Positions 32,515 to 34,076 of a DNA stretch of 34,076 nt are shown one piece after another; within the stretch, counting starts at the first letter, position 1; every line of letters starts with the position of its first letter. The position numbers and the translations under genes are program-made. The notes beneath the pieces were generated by a model, which saw only the letters and a list, made by a program, of their open reading frames with translations, was not told the DNA's origin and did not search any database. Source of the stretch: Gnomoniopsis sp. IMI 355080. Lineage: Eukaryota; Ascomycota; Sordariomycetes; Diaporthales; Gnomoniaceae. The stretch spans positions 1-34,076 of the forward strand of contig JAPEVC010000309.1 of NCBI GenBank assembly GCA_027946555.1, in the 5' to 3' direction.

Positions 32515-33549
32515 ACCCGGAGACATGTTACTCTGGTAGGCAATCATAAGGAATGCGATCTGAGCAAATGGCGCGACACGGAGCGGTCACAAGAGGGATT
32601 CTTTTAATAGTGGATATCGCGCGAGACTCATTCCGGAGTCAAGGTGTTCAGGCGTCAAAACGGGCCCCCGACAGATCATGTAGCATGTGCTTGTTCCTTT
32701 CCTTCTCTTTTGTCATGTGGGATGGGACAGGCGAGCATCTAGCACTCATCTCCCTATGAGCGAATTCGAGGAGAGTCGAGGGAAGGGCATCTTGCGGAGG
32801 GAGGATAGGAATGCGGAGGGAGGCTTGGAACTGCTGATCGGACGTGAGAGAATCAGATAGTCTGTCGCTTACATTGTATCCGAATAGGATCGGGGCCAAT
32901 TGGGTTATCATTGGTTGAGAATCGAGAGAGAATCATCTTTCCTGCACATACACGTCTGCTTGTTTGCGTGGGTCGACTTGTCTATAAGCCCATATCTACC
33001 TACTCGACTTTCGAATCTACATGTCTCTCAAACCACAACGGGGCAGTCAAAACCTTGGGAATGGTGTGTTACACGTAATGCACTGTGATCGTAGTGACTA
33101 TAGTTATGTATAATCGTATCAAGAACGTGGCTTGCGTAGTCGGTTGTGATCTTGACAGTTTGGTTGACTTTGTCTTCTATCCGACGCACCTCTAGGTAAC
33201 CCATTTTGGTTTTGCTTTACCTCAATCTTTTCATATATACAAAGCATGGCAACAACGGACAAAGAAAACCAGCTGTAGATGACAGCTACGTAGCTGTTTG
33301 ATAGCTTGAACTTCCTTCCCAGCTCCTAATCATGGTGCCTGCCTTCAGCCGAATTCAGACATTCCCATCACCATGTATTTATTCCTTCCACTTCTTCAAA
33401 AGGAATAAACCTCATCTAACCCCAATGGGCCACACTGTTTCCTAGCACAAACAAGCTCTCCGCCGCCCGCCTCCCTCCCCCATCCAACGCGACAACCATC
33501 TCCTTCATGAACAGCAGGCGGCCACGACCACGACACCGTCTTCTTCTCT
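32515..33549. other. Intergenic region between convergent genes
   Basis: The stop codons of rsp5 and the complex I subunit face each other across about 1.0 kb. The interval should hold both 3' untranslated regions. I see no gene or repeat of note apart from scattered short CTAGGTA-like strings (near 33192). Confidence 0.4.
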
Positions 33550-34000
33550 TTACTTCCGATACCACATGCGCGTAATCCTCGTCTGCCGCATCTTCCTCTG
33601 CAGCTGGAAGATACCATACATGAGCGCCTCGCTCGTAGGCGGGCAACCGGGGACGTAGACGTCGACGGGGACGATGCGATCGCAGCCGCGGACGACCGAG
33701 TAGCTGTAGTGGTAGTAGCCGCCACCGTTGGCGCACGAGCCCATGGAGATGACCCAACGCGGCTCGGGCATCTGATCGTAGACCTGGCGGAGGGCGGGCG
33801 CCATCTTGTTGGTGAGCGTGCCGGCGACGATCATGACGTCCGACTGGCGCGGGGAGGCGCGGAATATGATGCCCATGCGGTCTTGGTCGTAGCGGGGCGT
33901 GGAGAGGTGCATCATCTCGACGGCGCAGCAGGCAAGACCGAAAGTCATGGGCCAGAGGGAGGATTGGCGGCCCCAGTTGACGATTTGGTCGAGCGTGGTG
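33550..34000 (-). CDS. nuo19.3: NADH:ubiquinone oxidoreductase (complex I) PSST/20 kDa subunit, 3' exon
   Basis: The exon runs from an acceptor (TTTCTAG, with branch GCTAATC) at 34001 down to TAA at 33550. The remaining sequence to the end of the window reads as intron, so the upstream exons, including the mitochondrial presequence, are outside. The 149 complete codons are almost identical in pattern to the PSST/NDUFS7/NuoB family: LWPMTFGLACCAVEMMH, DVMIVAGTLTNKMAP, SMGSCANGGGYYHYSYS, VPVDVYVPGCPPTSEAL. The cysteines that hold iron-sulfur cluster N2 are all present (adjacent CC, then those in GSCANGG and PGCPPT). Cluster N2 passes electrons to ubiquinone in the mitochondrial inner membrane complex. 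It is a nuclear gene here, shown by the intron. The symbol follows the Neurospora name. Confidence 0.95.
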
Positions 34001-34076
34001 CTAGAAATGGTCGATAGAGTGATTAGCTTGGGGGGGCCTTTGTTCCTTCCTTTTGTGCTTTTTGGGGGGGGAGGGG
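34001..34076 (-). other. Partial intron of the complex I PSST gene
   Basis: The minus strand from the window end to 34001 contains no continuing PSST coding sequence, has a branch-like GCTAATC and ends in a polypyrimidine-TAG acceptor. The donor lies outside the window. A run of consecutive G/C bases occurs at the very end. Confidence 0.7.

Overview
This window is nuclear DNA from a filamentous ascomycete (Pezizomycotina, most likely Sordariomycetes). The evidence is short introns of about 50-150 nt with GTRNGT-type donors and CTRAC/CTAAT branch sites, long intergenic stretches, and typical fungal gene families (Pth11-type rhodopsin-like receptor, FucP-type MFS, PAN-domain secreted protein, Rsp5/HulA, Pab2, a nuclear-encoded complex I subunit). 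Intergenic DNA carries many ACCT/AGGT palindromes centred on CCTAGG. I cannot name the species.

Layout. 1-462: 3' end of a Pro/Gln/Ser-rich protein, + strand, product unknown. 463-4316: no supportable gene, several short tandem repeats and an ACCT/AGGT palindrome. 4317-6024: two-exon secreted protein with two PAN/Apple-like modules, - strand. 6025-9378: gene-poor. 9379-13439: two-exon, 1332-residue helical protein of unknown function, + strand. 13440-15825: intergenic. 15826-18936: the most unusual gene, a 1015-residue fusion of a Pth11-like seven-helix receptor domain to a complete FucP-type sugar transporter, with Asn at the position of the FucP proton-coupling Asp. 19635-21736: four-exon amidohydrolase family 3 enzyme, + strand. 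21788-23243: six-exon nitronate monooxygenase, - strand, stop to stop with the amidohydrolase. 24540-25340: hypothetical basic protein with a histone H1-like Ala/Lys/Pro region and a suspicious C-terminal frame, - strand. 27031-27787: three-exon nuclear poly(A)-binding protein Pab2. 29684-32514: seven-exon Rsp5/HulA NEDD4-type ubiquitin ligase. 33550-34000: last exon of the complex I PSST (20 kDa) subunit, - strand, running out of the window.

How they may work together. The right part (27-34 kb) is housekeeping: RNA polyadenylation and decay, ubiquitylation of membrane proteins, respiration. The middle (15.8-23.2 kb) looks like accessory metabolism: a membrane sensor/transporter next to an amidohydrolase and a nitronate monooxygenase, both of which act on nitrogen-containing small molecules. 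That these three form a functional set is inference from position only. All exon joins are my own predictions from splice signals and reading-frame continuity.
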